A stretch of 11,317 bases of DNA from Thermoplasmata archaeon (GCA_021792355.1 JAJYUV010000030.1:1-11317), one strand, 5' to 3'. Shown: positions 4,527 through 11,220, counted from the stretch's first letter. Made by a program: numbers and translations. The notes: a model not told the origin generated them from the letters alone.

Positions 4527-6964
4527 TGAGAGCCGTAATAACAGGAGCTTATTACTCACTGAATCCTTTGGCAATGCATCTCTGGGGCAGGTGGGAAAAC
4601 GGCAAAAGGATGCATTATGTATTTGATGTTCCATTCCGGCCTTATTTCTACTATGAAGAGAATGGGAAGATAATCAAGAAGGAAGTGGATATACCTGCTG
4701 ATGTTCCTATAGAGAAGGAGAAGCATGAGAAGACCTATGAAGCTGATATAGTCTTTACGGAACGTGTCCTTATAGATCTGGGAATACGCAAGGGAATAGA
4801 GATAAGGAACCCGAAATCGAGAGTGTTTTATGGAAACTGTTCACCATGCGACTATAAGGGAATAAGGATCAGGAAGGATTACATCGACATTGAGACCGAT
4901 GACAACTTCGAGATTAATGTAGATAAGCCTAAAGGTGAAGTGTTAAGTATAGCAATCAGGGATTCCTTCACGAACCTCACTACAATCCATGTAACAATAC
5001 CAAAAAGCAGGATAAACACAAACAAGCTTATGGAATTGCTTTACAAGGAGAACAGTGTAATAAGAGACATATTGACTGAGAGAGGTCTTGGTCATCTTGC
5101 AAAATATGTTGGCAACCTGGATTTGCAGGTAAAATCTCATGAAACAGAAGCAGAGATGCTTGAGGTTTACTCTGAGCATATAGCATCGGAGAATGGACCC
5201 GATGTCAATGTTGGATACAACATAAATGGTTTTGATCTGCCTTACCTGCAGAATAGGGCTAAGAATAAGCATATAAATCTCGGTTATAGGGTTATCGGTC
5301 ATGATGATCATTTAAACGTGACGCATAACAAGATCACAAATTTTGATCTTTACAGGGCATACATGAGGCTGCAGGAGAACAATAATGAGAGTAATTCACT
5401 GGAATCCGTATCACAGAGAGAGCTCGGTATAGGCAAGATAAAGCATACAATGGGCTACAGGGAAATGTATGAGAAGGAACCAGAGAAGTTCCTTGTTTAT
5501 AACTACAGGGATACTCTTCTCTGCCATCTTATCGACATGAAGATAGGTGCATTTGATTTCTTCCTGATGCTTTCTGAGAAAGCAGGAACGTTGGATGCCG
5601 GAAAATGGAACGCCACATACCTTCTGGATACGCTTTTATTCAGGTTCACTCATGAAACTGATTTCAGGATACCTTCACACAGTGATAAGAAGAAGATAAA
5701 GGTGGAAGGTGGTTTTGTAGCTGAAGCAATGCGAGGGAGGTTAAGGAATGTTGTTGTATTTGATTATAAGCACCTGTATCCGAGGCTTATGAGGCAGTTC
5801 AACATATCACATGAAACACTCCTTCTGGATGATCAGATAGGTCCTGATGATGTATTTGTCGGTATCATAGATGGGAGGAAGATAGGATTCTCACGAAGGA
5901 AACCAGGCATAATTCCCCAAGCCGTAACGCAACTCGAGACTGAGAGATATGAGATAAAGGGAAGGATGAAAAAATATCCTCCTGAAAGTGATGATTACAG
6001 TATACTGAATAATGAACAGAGATCGGTGAAGGAACTCGATAACTCATTCTATGGCATGACCGGATCACCTAAAGCGAGACTTTTTGAACCATACATGCAG
6101 GCATCTATAACATATCTGGGAAGAGAAGCATTGAATTTTGTAATGGCATACATAAAGACGCATTCCACAGATGATGAGTTTCTTCATCTTATAGCATGCA
6201 GGGTTATCTATGGGGATACAGATTCGATATTCATCTACTCTGAAAGATGGGCTAACATGGAACCACAGATGGTCATAGATGAAGCAAGGAAGCTTAACAA
6301 AATTGTGAACGATTCACTTAAGATGTTCGTGAAACAGCACAATGGTGATTATGACAATGTTGTGCTCGAGATGGAATTCGAGAAGTTATATTCTATATGG
6401 GAACAGTTTGGTTCGCAGAAGCAGTATGCAGGATACATAATATGGAAGGATGGCAAGTTCCTTGGCGATAAGATATTCGATGTGAAGGGTTTTGATCCGA
6501 GAAGGTCGGATAGGTCGCCTTACACGAAGGACTTCATGTCAAAGCTTCTGAGATTGGCTCTCGAAAGTGAGGAAGATACGGATAAGTTCTTGCATGAAGA
6601 GAATGATAAATGGAATGGCCATAACATTGATGTGAATGATATAGGCATATACTTCTCTCTGAAGAAGGAAGAGTATGGGAATAACTATGAACCAAAGAGG
6701 GCTTATAGCAATGCGATAAAGAATGGTATTAAGCTTGATAGGATGAAGGGAAACTTCAGGATGTACTTCCTTGAAGGTGATATGGATGTTATAGCTACAA
6801 ATTATGATGATCCTCTTCCACCCAATTTTGTCAAAATGATTGATTGGGATGCACAGAAAAGAAGGTGCTTTTCTCTCAAGGTTGATAACATAATGGGTCC
6901 TGAGTATCTGTGCATGCTTGAAGGAAAGCCTAAAAACATATCTTATTTGGAGGAAGATGAATGA
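4526..6964 (+). CDS. polB: family B DNA polymerase with 3'-5' exonuclease
   Basis: 812 residues, typical for an archaeal or viral B-family replicative enzyme. The proofreading domain is intact: Exo I DIET (D121, E123), Exo II NINGFDLPYL, and Exo III YNYRD. The polymerase motifs follow: motif A as DYKHLYPR (D413), motif B as KELDNSFYG (K502, N506-G510), and motif C YGDTDS (D564, D566). A KxYaG-like motif (QKQYAGYI) follows in the thumb. All catalytic aspartates are present, so the enzyme should be active. Motif A departs from the common DfxSLYPS at two places, with H416 for Ser and R420 for Ser. No intein and no protein-priming TPR insertions are obvious, so RNA- or DNA-primed synthesis with the clamp is likely. 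It starts by TGATG overlap with the preceding gene and overlaps the next by ATGA. The C-terminus is acidic (LEEDE); no clear PIP box was found. Confidence 0.97.
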   Translation: MRAVITGAYYSLNPLAMHLWGRWENGKRMHYVFDVPFRPYFYYEENGKIIKKEVDIPADVPIEKEKHEKTYEADIVFTERVLIDLGIRKGIEIRNPKSRVFYGNCSPCDYKGIRIRKDYIDIETDDNFEINVDKPKGEVLSIAIRDSFTNLTTIHVTIPKSRINTNKLMELLYKENSVIRDILTERGLGHLAKYVGNLDLQVKSHETEAEMLEVYSEHIASENGPDVNVGYNINGFDLPYLQNRAKNKHINLGYRVIGHDDHLNVTHNKITNFDLYRAYMRLQENNNESNSLESVSQRELGIGKIKHTMGYREMYEKEPEKFLVYNYRDTLLCHLIDMKIGAFDFFLMLSEKAGTLDAGKWNATYLLDTLLFRFTHETDFRIPSHSDKKKIKVEGGFVAEAMRGRLRNVVVFDYKHLYPRLMRQFNISHETLLLDDQIGPDDVFVGIIDGRKIGFSRRKPGIIPQAVTQLETERYEIKGRMKKYPPESDDYSILNNEQRSVKELDNSFYGMTGSPKARLFEPYMQASITYLGREALNFVMAYIKTHSTDDEFLHLIACRVIYGDTDSIFIYSERWANMEPQMVIDEARKLNKIVNDSLKMFVKQHNGDYDNVVLEMEFEKLYSIWEQFGSQKQYAGYIIWKDGKFLGDKIFDVKGFDPRRSDRSPYTKDFMSKLLRLALESEEDTDKFLHEENDKWNGHNIDVNDIGIYFSLKKEEYGNNYEPKRAYSNAIKNGIKLDRMKGNFRMYFLEGDMDVIATNYDDPLPPNFVKMIDWDAQKRRCFSLKVDNIMGPEYLCMLEGKPKNISYLEEDE

Positions 6965-8568
6965 GTGATGAGAAGAAGATAAAGAAACCGTGTCCTAAAA
7001 ACAAGGATCATGAGTACGTTCCAATGCCCATATGGTATCTGGATGATCTTGGTGATGAGGTAGAACAGGAAGTTTGTGCCAACTGTGAGGAAGAAAGCAG
7101 GAGAGAATACAGGGAAGAGATAGAAAACGCACCCGAGTCAGATATTCCTGACATGATAGAGAAATACCAGAAGGAGATAGAGAAATCTGTTCCTCCCGAG
7201 AAGAGAAATGAAAAGGCTGTCATAAAGGATTATGACATAATCACGAAGTATTCTACTTACCTCAATAGCGTTATAGGTGCTCCTCTGGATGTATGCAGGT
7301 CCATGATCCAGTTCGATATATCTGTGGCATTACACAGGCTGTTTTTTGCGAATGGAAAGGGAAGGGTGCTTCCAAACATAGGTTTTATATGGATAGCTCC
7401 TTCGGGTTCAGACAAGACTCCTCTCTATTACTGGGGAATAATGAATCTTCATGATAAGCTATTCTCTGAGTGGAAATACATACATTATAACAGGGTTGGT
7501 GGGAAGGCTCTCATTTCATCCATATCGAAGGTGAAGATGAGTGATGTGTCAGAAGGAAGGGTGCTTGCACTCATAACACAGGATGAAGTTTCAACATTGG
7601 CAAAGGAAAGCAATTCAGATGGTTTATCTGATGTGTTTGAAGCGTTTGCACAAGCATACGATGGGCAATTATCATCTTCAACAACGGTCATAAGAAGAAG
7701 CGAGGTCCCGAAACCATGCTACTCTCCAATGTGGTTTCAGGGAACCCCGACATTCCTGAAGTATGTCAGTGAAGACTTCTGGGATATCGGACTCGGAAAC
7801 AGGATATTCTTCATCAGGTATTCTCAATCGGCAATAAAGGAGATACCAAAGACATTACATTCAAAAGAGTTTTATGATGATATCATAGCTGATCTGGAAC
7901 TTCTCCGGAAAGTGGAGAAAGCCGACTTCAGCGATGAAGCATGGGCTTTCTATAATGAATACCAGATGAAGATCATGAAGGATATACAGGGAGCACAGGC
8001 AGATCTTGAAAGTTCTGTGGATACCTATAATTTTGGTATAACATCAAAGGTCAAGTTTCCCATACATGTCATAAAGATGGCACTTATAGTCGCTGCATCA
8101 CGTTTTAATTTCGATTCTTCTGGGATACTGCATGTAGAGAAGGATGATGTAGTGAATGCCATTTCTCAGGTAGAGGCATACCACGATAACATGGTTTATG
8201 TGCATTCGATATGGGAAACACAATCTGCACAGAGATTAAAGCATGAGAGCGTTGAAATCCTTGCGAAGAAGATATTTAACCACGTTGAGAGACTCCTCAC
8301 AACTGGGAAGGGATATTCTCTCGAATATAAGAGGGATAATGAGAGTACTCTCGCCACGCCTGATAAGGATGGGAAATGGGTGAAGCATTCTGATCTATTG
8401 AAGCAGTCTCACATGAAGGCTCTCGGTCTAAGAAGCTTTGATGAGGTCATAAAGACCCTTGTTGAGAGGGATGAGTTGGCAAAAAGAGAGTGTCAGGTAT
8501 ATGCCCAGGGTAGCAAGACACGTGTTCTTACAGAGACAGTTTTCTACAAAATACGTGAAACAGGTTAA
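6961..8568 (+). CDS. DUF3987-like AAA+ protein, putative replicative helicase/ATPase
   Basis: 535 residues. An N-terminal zinc-finger-like region pairs CPKNKDH (C11, H17) with CANC (about C39, C42). An acidic helical linker follows to about residue 85, then an ATPase core. The P-loop region reads APSGSDKT: K152 and T153 are in place, but D151 occupies the position normally held by glycine. Walker B is LITQDE (D208, E209), and a likely arginine finger lies in GLGNRIFFIRY. The C-terminal 110 residues look like a winged helix (WVKHSDLLKQ, then FDEVIKTLVERDEL). This layout matches my memory of DUF3987/primase-associated helicases in mobile elements. It would use ATP to unwind DNA ahead of the polymerase. 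The ATGA overlap with polB supports a joint replication role. It could instead be a maintenance or packaging ATPase; no primase gene is seen in the window. Confidence 0.65.
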   Translation: MSDEKKIKKPCPKNKDHEYVPMPIWYLDDLGDEVEQEVCANCEEESRREYREEIENAPESDIPDMIEKYQKEIEKSVPPEKRNEKAVIKDYDIITKYSTYLNSVIGAPLDVCRSMIQFDISVALHRLFFANGKGRVLPNIGFIWIAPSGSDKTPLYYWGIMNLHDKLFSEWKYIHYNRVGGKALISSISKVKMSDVSEGRVLALITQDEVSTLAKESNSDGLSDVFEAFAQAYDGQLSSSTTVIRRSEVPKPCYSPMWFQGTPTFLKYVSEDFWDIGLGNRIFFIRYSQSAIKEIPKTLHSKEFYDDIIADLELLRKVEKADFSDEAWAFYNEYQMKIMKDIQGAQADLESSVDTYNFGITSKVKFPIHVIKMALIVAASRFNFDSSGILHVEKDDVVNAISQVEAYHDNMVYVHSIWETQSAQRLKHESVEILAKKIFNHVERLLTTGKGYSLEYKRDNESTLATPDKDGKWVKHSDLLKQSHMKALGLRSFDEVIKTLVERDELAKRECQVYAQGSKTRVLTETVFYKIRETG

Positions 8569-8627
8569 AAAAAATAAATTCACACTCTTTTCTTCGCTAT
8601 TACCTAGGAAAATAAATGAATTCACAA

Positions 8628-8660
8628 TGAATTCACAAAATGGTTGTGAATTTATTTTTT
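8628..8660 (+). terminator. inverted repeat with T-rich tail, possible terminator
   Basis: AATTCACAA (8630-8638) and TTGTGAATT (8644-8652) form a perfect 9-bp stem with a 5-nt loop. It extends by a G-T and a T-A pair, and is followed by TATTTTTT. It could terminate transcription of the polymerase unit. The arms are also repeat units of the iteron cluster, so protein binding is equally likely. Confidence 0.4.
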
Positions 8661-8744
8661 CTTCGCTATTTCACTACCTTTCCATGCAAATCTCCTTCAA
8701 AATGATTTATTTATGGCATTAAAGATAAAGTAGTGTTTTCAGGC

Positions 8745-8782
8745 AAATAAATGAATTCACAAAAAATAAATGAATTCACAAA
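8745..8782 (+). repeat. perfect 19-bp tandem repeat (two units)
   Basis: AAATAAATGAATTCACAAA occurs twice with no spacer (8745-8763, 8764-8782). The unit contains GAATTC, a palindrome, and is about two helical turns long, so proteins bound to each copy would sit on nearly the same face of DNA. Confidence 0.85.
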
Positions 8783-8829
8783 ATTCTGTTACTCTTATCA
8801 ATCGGTCATGATCTTCCTGAAACTGATTT

Positions 8830-8837
8830 CTTAAATA
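8830..8837 (+). promoter_or_regulatory. TATA box for the 38-aa cysteine-rich gene
   Basis: CTTAAATA starts exactly 29 nt before the ATG at 8859, the same spacing as the other leaderless promoters here. This spacing is the main reason for believing the tiny gene behind it. Confidence 0.65.
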
Positions 8838-8858
8838 CAACAAAAATATCTTCATCTG

Positions 8859-8975
8859 ATGCATACGAAACGGTGTGAACTTTCCAAGAACTCACGATGC
8901 AAATGTTCCTGCAGGGGATACTTTCATGGTTCTGCCTATGTACAGAATATATCTGACTTTGAAAACGATGAATAG
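8859..8975 (+). CDS. 38-residue cysteine-rich protein
   Basis: This very short gene was accepted because its ATG lies exactly 29 nt after a TATA box and because the product has a tight metal-site pattern: C6, then CKCSC (C14, C16, C18), then RGYFHG with H23. Four Cys and one His within 18 residues suggest binding of one Zn2+. The 'CkCsCrG..HG' arrangement is like small zinc proteins I recall from phages and archaeal elements, without a known function. The second half is acidic (ISDFENDE). It is monocistronic, just after the iteron region, and could be an early regulator. A chance ORF cannot be excluded, but Cys clustering of this kind is unlikely in random sequence. Confidence 0.65.
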   Translation: MHTKRCELSKNSRCKCSCRGYFHGSAYVQNISDFENDE

Positions 8976-9023
8976 TCTTTGACTTTTATAGGATATATCA
9001 AAATTAATTAGATAAAAATAAAA

Positions 9024-9031
9024 GTTATATA
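9024..9031 (+). promoter_or_regulatory. TATA box for the small-paralogue operon
   Basis: GTTATATA starts 29 nt before the ATG at 9053, predicting a leaderless first gene. The box core (TTATATA) differs from the TTAAATA used elsewhere, and the upstream region is very A-rich (a possible BRE), so this operon may be timed differently. No other TATA box is seen from here to the right edge. Confidence 0.6.
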
Positions 9032-9052
9032 CACCTTTAGGTTATCTCAATC

Positions 9053-9472
9053 ATGAGTAAGCATACTGATTATGATATGGAGACAGTATCGCATTCAACC
9101 GTTCCATATATAAGAAAAGCTTATAGAGAATATGAACGATCCACTGGTGAGAAAAAGAAATCGGCTAAAGAACGTCTTGATAGAGCTGTTGATTATTACA
9201 TTGACGAACCAAGAATCGAGATGTTGAATAGGGGTGATTCTTTTATTGCACCACCAGACTTTGAAGAAAGGCGTAAAGAATTACTTAAAGAAAAAGGATA
9301 TCAGTCAACCGAAGATCGTAGAAAATCTGAATTGATGGGAGAAGATTATCTTCATTATTTCCCATCTGGTCACCCAGATTTTGTTTGTCCTCGAGGACAG
9401 GAGTTTGTCAAAACTCATGTCAGAAAGGATGGGGTTAGAATAAGGGGTTATTGCAGGGAAAAAGTGAGGTAA
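9053..9472 (+). CDS. paralogue-array protein 1 (C-terminal Cys-DG-Cys motif)
   Basis: 139 residues, basic and highly charged, mostly helical. No signal peptide or membrane segment is seen. The last 30 residues carry the array motif: CPRGQEFVKTHVRKDG followed by VRIRGYC, with 21 residues between the two Cys. The N-terminal 110 residues (helices around YIRKAYREYERS and FEERRKELLKEKG) are unlike those of the other array members. It is the first gene of the operon, with a leaderless start 29 nt after a TATA box, and abuts the next gene. The motif resembles the 'V.gY.RkDGT.V.gy.R' element found in many phage and archaeal proteins, whose role I do not know; the flanking Cys pair suggests metal binding or a disulfide. 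Confidence 0.8.
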   Translation: MSKHTDYDMETVSHSTVPYIRKAYREYERSTGEKKKSAKERLDRAVDYYIDEPRIEMLNRGDSFIAPPDFEERRKELLKEKGYQSTEDRRKSELMGEDYLHYFPSGHPDFVCPRGQEFVKTHVRKDGVRIRGYCREKVR

Positions 9473-9814
9473 ATGAACTACACAGTTAAGGAATCTGGAA
9501 CCATTCATGGCTTTTGCCCACCTGGTTATGAGAGAGTTACTTCATATTCTAAAAAAGATGGAACAGTAGTTCCACAGCATTGCAGGAAGGTAAGAGTTGA
9601 AGGAAGAGTCAGGGCCGGAATATCTGGGCTTTACAATGAAGGGATGATTGCACAGGAAGATGTACGTCTCGGTTTTGATTCCATTGTTGATTCTACAAAG
9701 TCTGGAGAGAGTAACGCATCAAAGATAAAGGAAAGGGCAGACAGGATTAAGACTATAATGAAGGAACAGGAAGAAAGAAAAGAGGAAGCTAAAAGGAGTG
9801 AGGAAAAGCAATGA
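9473..9814 (+). CDS. paralogue-array protein 2 (N-terminal motif, coiled-coil tail)
   Basis: 113 residues. The array motif is near the N-terminus (CPPGYERVTSYSKKDG then TVVPQHC, Cys 15 and Cys 37), with x21 between the Cys. The rest contains a long charged helix ending in an E/K-rich tail (KEEAKRSEEKQ), probably a coiled coil that could mediate oligomers. The ATG follows the previous stop directly and a GAGGT sits just upstream within the end of the previous gene, so it is ribosome-binding-site initiated. It overlaps the next gene by ATGA. Its 3' end is repeated at DNA level at the end of the 44-aa gene (10158-10195). Function unknown. Confidence 0.8.
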   Translation: MNYTVKESGTIHGFCPPGYERVTSYSKKDGTVVPQHCRKVRVEGRVRAGISGLYNEGMIAQEDVRLGFDSIVDSTKSGESNASKIKERADRIKTIMKEQEERKEEAKRSEEKQ

Positions 9815-9816
9815 CA
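9779..9816 (+). repeat. gene-junction repeat, copy 1 (copy 2 at 10158-10195)
   Basis: Thirty-eight bases spanning the end of one array gene and the start of the next recur 379 bp downstream, with 35 of 38 identical by my alignment. Both copies encode KEEAKR[SR]EEKQ and the ATGACA of the following start. Only the tail and junction are conserved, while the gene bodies differ, which suggests tandem duplication followed by divergence or gene conversion at the junction. Confidence 0.8.
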
Positions 9817-10056
9817 AAAAAGAAGAGAACACGAGTCTGGGATGAGAGCAGGGAGAGATGGACATCTTCAGATGCGAGGAGGGTAAAGCCCATAGACCGT
9901 TGGGAAAACGGATTTCTTTATATGGACTGCCCTCCAGGATATCATCTTGTCAGGGATCACTTCAGGAACATGCCACATCAGAGCTCTATGGCAACTGAAA
10001 TTGATGGTGTTTATATTCCTGACTACTGTGCCAAGAATCCAAGAAGGAGAAGATAA
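9811..10056 (+). CDS. paralogue-array protein 3 (motif with insertion)
   Basis: 81 residues, very basic at both ends (MTKKKRTR at the start, RRRR at the end), which suggests nucleic-acid binding. The array motif begins at CPPGYHLVRDHFRN and resumes at DGVYIPDYC after an insertion of about 11 residues (MPHQSSMATEI) not present in the other members. The insertion falls at the hairpin turn before DG, where extra length is easiest to accept. A segment with W and basic residues precedes it. ATGA overlap with the gene before suggests translational coupling. Function unknown. Confidence 0.78.
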   Translation: MTKKKRTRVWDESRERWTSSDARRVKPIDRWENGFLYMDCPPGYHLVRDHFRNMPHQSSMATEIDGVYIPDYCAKNPRRRR

Positions 10057-10058
10057 AC

Positions 10059-10193
10059 TTGGTGACAAAGGAAGATTGTGAAAGAGATGGCAAGATATTT
10101 GTTCCTTCACATACAACAAAAGAAGGTTCATACATTCATGCCTATAGCAAAGAGGGGAAAGAGGAAGCTAAAAGAAGGGAGGAAAAACAATGA
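10059..10193 (+). CDS. paralogue-array protein 4 (44 aa, non-ATG start, second Cys lost)
   Basis: This gene is easily missed because it has no ATG. The TTG at 10059 (or GTG at 10062) begins VTKEDCERDGKIF. The same opening codons occur at the start of the gene at 10842 (ATG GTA ACG AAA GAA GAT against TTG GTG ACA AAG GAA GAT), which argues for TTG 10059. The frame runs 44 codons to a TGA that forms an ATGA overlap with the next gene. The motif is present (first Cys, then FVPSH, EG, YIHAY), but Ser replaces the second Cys and EG replaces DG. The tail KEEAKRREEKQ nearly repeats that of the gene at 9473. It may be a decaying duplicate or a specialised short form. Confidence 0.68.
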   Translation: MVTKEDCERDGKIFVPSHTTKEGSYIHAYSKEGKEEAKRREEKQ

Positions 10194-10510
10194 CAGGAAG
10201 AAATAAATCAAGAACTAAAATGATATTGATGAGACAGGTGAAGTTGACTGATAAGATAGATCATAACGCAGATATGGGATACTTGCCTTCTGAAAACGAT
10301 ATAGCACAACTTAAGAAATATGAAAGAGAGACAGGTATTATAATAAGGAATCCCACAAAAGAAGGAACTATAAATTCCAGTTGTCCGGAAGGATATGAAT
10401 TTGTCTCTTCTTACCATAAATCCGATGGAACATTCATAAGGTCATTCTGCAGGAAGAGAAACAATGATATTGAAATTCCATATAGTTACAGATATGGGAG
10501 GAAGATATAA
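10190..10510 (+). CDS. paralogue-array protein 5 (C-terminal motif)
   Basis: 106 residues. The N-terminal half is basic (MTGRNKSRTKM) then helical (SENDIAQLKKYERETG). The array motif is at about residues 65-87 (CPEGYEFVSSYHKSDG then TFIRSFC), with x21 between the Cys, followed by CRKR and a short tyrosine- and arginine-rich tail. It is one of the most canonical copies. The start overlaps the previous stop by ATGA, and the stop abuts the next ATG. Function unknown. Confidence 0.8.
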   Translation: MTGRNKSRTKMILMRQVKLTDKIDHNADMGYLPSENDIAQLKKYERETGIIIRNPTKEGTINSSCPEGYEFVSSYHKSDGTFIRSFCRKRNNDIEIPYSYRYGRKI

Positions 10511-10840
10511 ATGACAAGAAGTGATGAACCAGGAGTGTTTGTTGCAAAGTATAATAGAATCGTTTTCCCGACAGAAGAAGATGCAGAGAGATATTACAAT
10601 GAAAGAGTGACTACAAGAAGATCGAGGAGAGGCAACGAAGTTCTGGAAGGTTCCCAGGAGTTCGTGTTTGGTGAACATGGCGCAACAGGAGTAAGACCTG
10701 TCGGTGTTCCTATGAAATACAGACCTCTTTACGTAAATTCAGATTCACCGAGATGCGAGCTTGATGAAGAATATGTCCCGCCTTACCGTAAAAGTGATGG
10801 AACATATGTTCATGGTTTCTGCCGTAAAAGGAAAGAGTGA
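10511..10840 (+). CDS. paralogue-array protein 6 (C-terminal motif)
   Basis: 109 residues. The N-terminal segment (VFVAKYNRIVFPTEEDAERYYNERV) looks like a beta-hairpin plus helix of the kind 'v.g..F.seedAe.y', followed by a basic stretch (TTRRSRRGNE). The motif is at the C-terminus (CELDEEYVPPYRKSDG then TYVHGFC, x21) and ends in CRKRKE. The ATG follows the previous TAA with no gap; GGGAGG at 10496-10501 is a plausible ribosome binding site. Its last 20 codons are close at amino-acid level to the motif in the next gene (YVHGFCR in both). Function unknown. Confidence 0.8.
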   Translation: MTRSDEPGVFVAKYNRIVFPTEEDAERYYNERVTTRRSRRGNEVLEGSQEFVFGEHGATGVRPVGVPMKYRPLYVNSDSPRCELDEEYVPPYRKSDGTYVHGFCRKRKE

Positions 10841-10841
10841 A

Positions 10842-11219
10842 ATGGTAACGAAAGAAGATTTTGATAGAAGAATAGAAAGTGTGGGAGAATCAAGATGCCG
10901 TGAAGAAGGAGGAGAATATGTTCATGGCCATAGGAGAGATGATGGGATCTATGTTCATGGGTTTTGTAGAATGAAAGGTTCAAAACGAACTTATGATAGG
11001 TACGTGGACAGGAATGGCAACACCAGAGCAAAATGGAAGAGACATTCTGATTCCAGAGAGACAGAATATATCCTCAGTTCAGAAGGGAAAGAGGGTGTTG
11101 TCAAATCTCATGATGGCTATTCAGTCTGGTGGATTGAAGAGAATGGGAAAAGAGAAGAAGGAAGAACCAAGAACGTCAGAGAAGCCAAATACGAAGTTGA
11201 AAGGAGATTGAGGGATTAA
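10842..11219 (+). CDS. paralogue-array protein 7 (N-terminal motif plus W-rich tail domain)
   Basis: 125 residues. The start is set at 10842, one base after the previous stop; the frame is open further upstream, but that part only mirrors the preceding gene. The N-terminus (MVTKED) aligns with the 44-aa gene at 10059. The motif (CREEGGEYVHGHRRDDG then IYVHGFC) has x22 between the Cys, one residue more than most. A basic region with a second DG-like turn follows (YVDRNGNTRAKW). The last 35 residues (GYSVWWIEENGKREEG then NVREAKYEVERRL) resemble a small beta-hairpin/helix domain common in phage proteins ('W.v..ng......tl.eAk..aE..l'). Function unknown. Confidence 0.8.
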   Translation: MVTKEDFDRRIESVGESRCREEGGEYVHGHRRDDGIYVHGFCRMKGSKRTYDRYVDRNGNTRAKWKRHSDSRETEYILSSEGKEGVVKSHDGYSVWWIEENGKREEGRTKNVREAKYEVERRLRD

Positions 11220-11220
11220 A

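Larger units (their letters stand above)
8571..8782 (+). repeat. iteron-like cluster, candidate replication origin or operator array
   Basis: This gene-free AT-rich segment carries repeated AAATAAATGAATTCACAA or parts of it. Forward copies are at 8572-8584 (lacking TGAA), 8610-8627, a half copy 8628-8640, 8745-8763 and 8764-8782. An inverted copy (lacking the central TCA) is at 8644-8660. A second repeat, TTTTCTTCGCTATT, occurs identically at 8588-8601 and 8657-8670. It begins three bases after the helicase-like gene, immediately downstream of the whole replication module. Multiple short repeats in an AT-rich tract are typical of initiator-binding origins; an operator for the downstream genes is the alternative. 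Nothing else is seen between 8671 and 8744 except AT-rich sequence. Confidence 0.6.

Noticed and set aside
4411..4626. Plus-strand ORF of 71 codons before polymerase B
   Set aside because: It overlaps the 56-aa gene and the polymerase in another frame. The 56-aa frame has the TATA box at 29 nt and the TGATG coupling, and this one has neither.
8459..8722. Plus-strand ORF running from the end of the helicase-like gene into the iteron tract
   Set aside because: It starts inside a real gene in another frame and ends in repeats; its composition (KKNKFTLFSS and similar) is that of translated AT-rich non-coding DNA.
8571..8782. CRISPR array
   Set aside because: Repeats are short, partly inverted, two are directly adjacent with no spacer, and the distances between others are irregular.
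10761..10841. Upstream extension of the gene at 10842
   Set aside because: The extra in-frame codons lie inside the preceding gene, and the resulting Met/Val-rich peptide mirrors that gene's motif region. The start at 10842 matches the paralogue at 10059.
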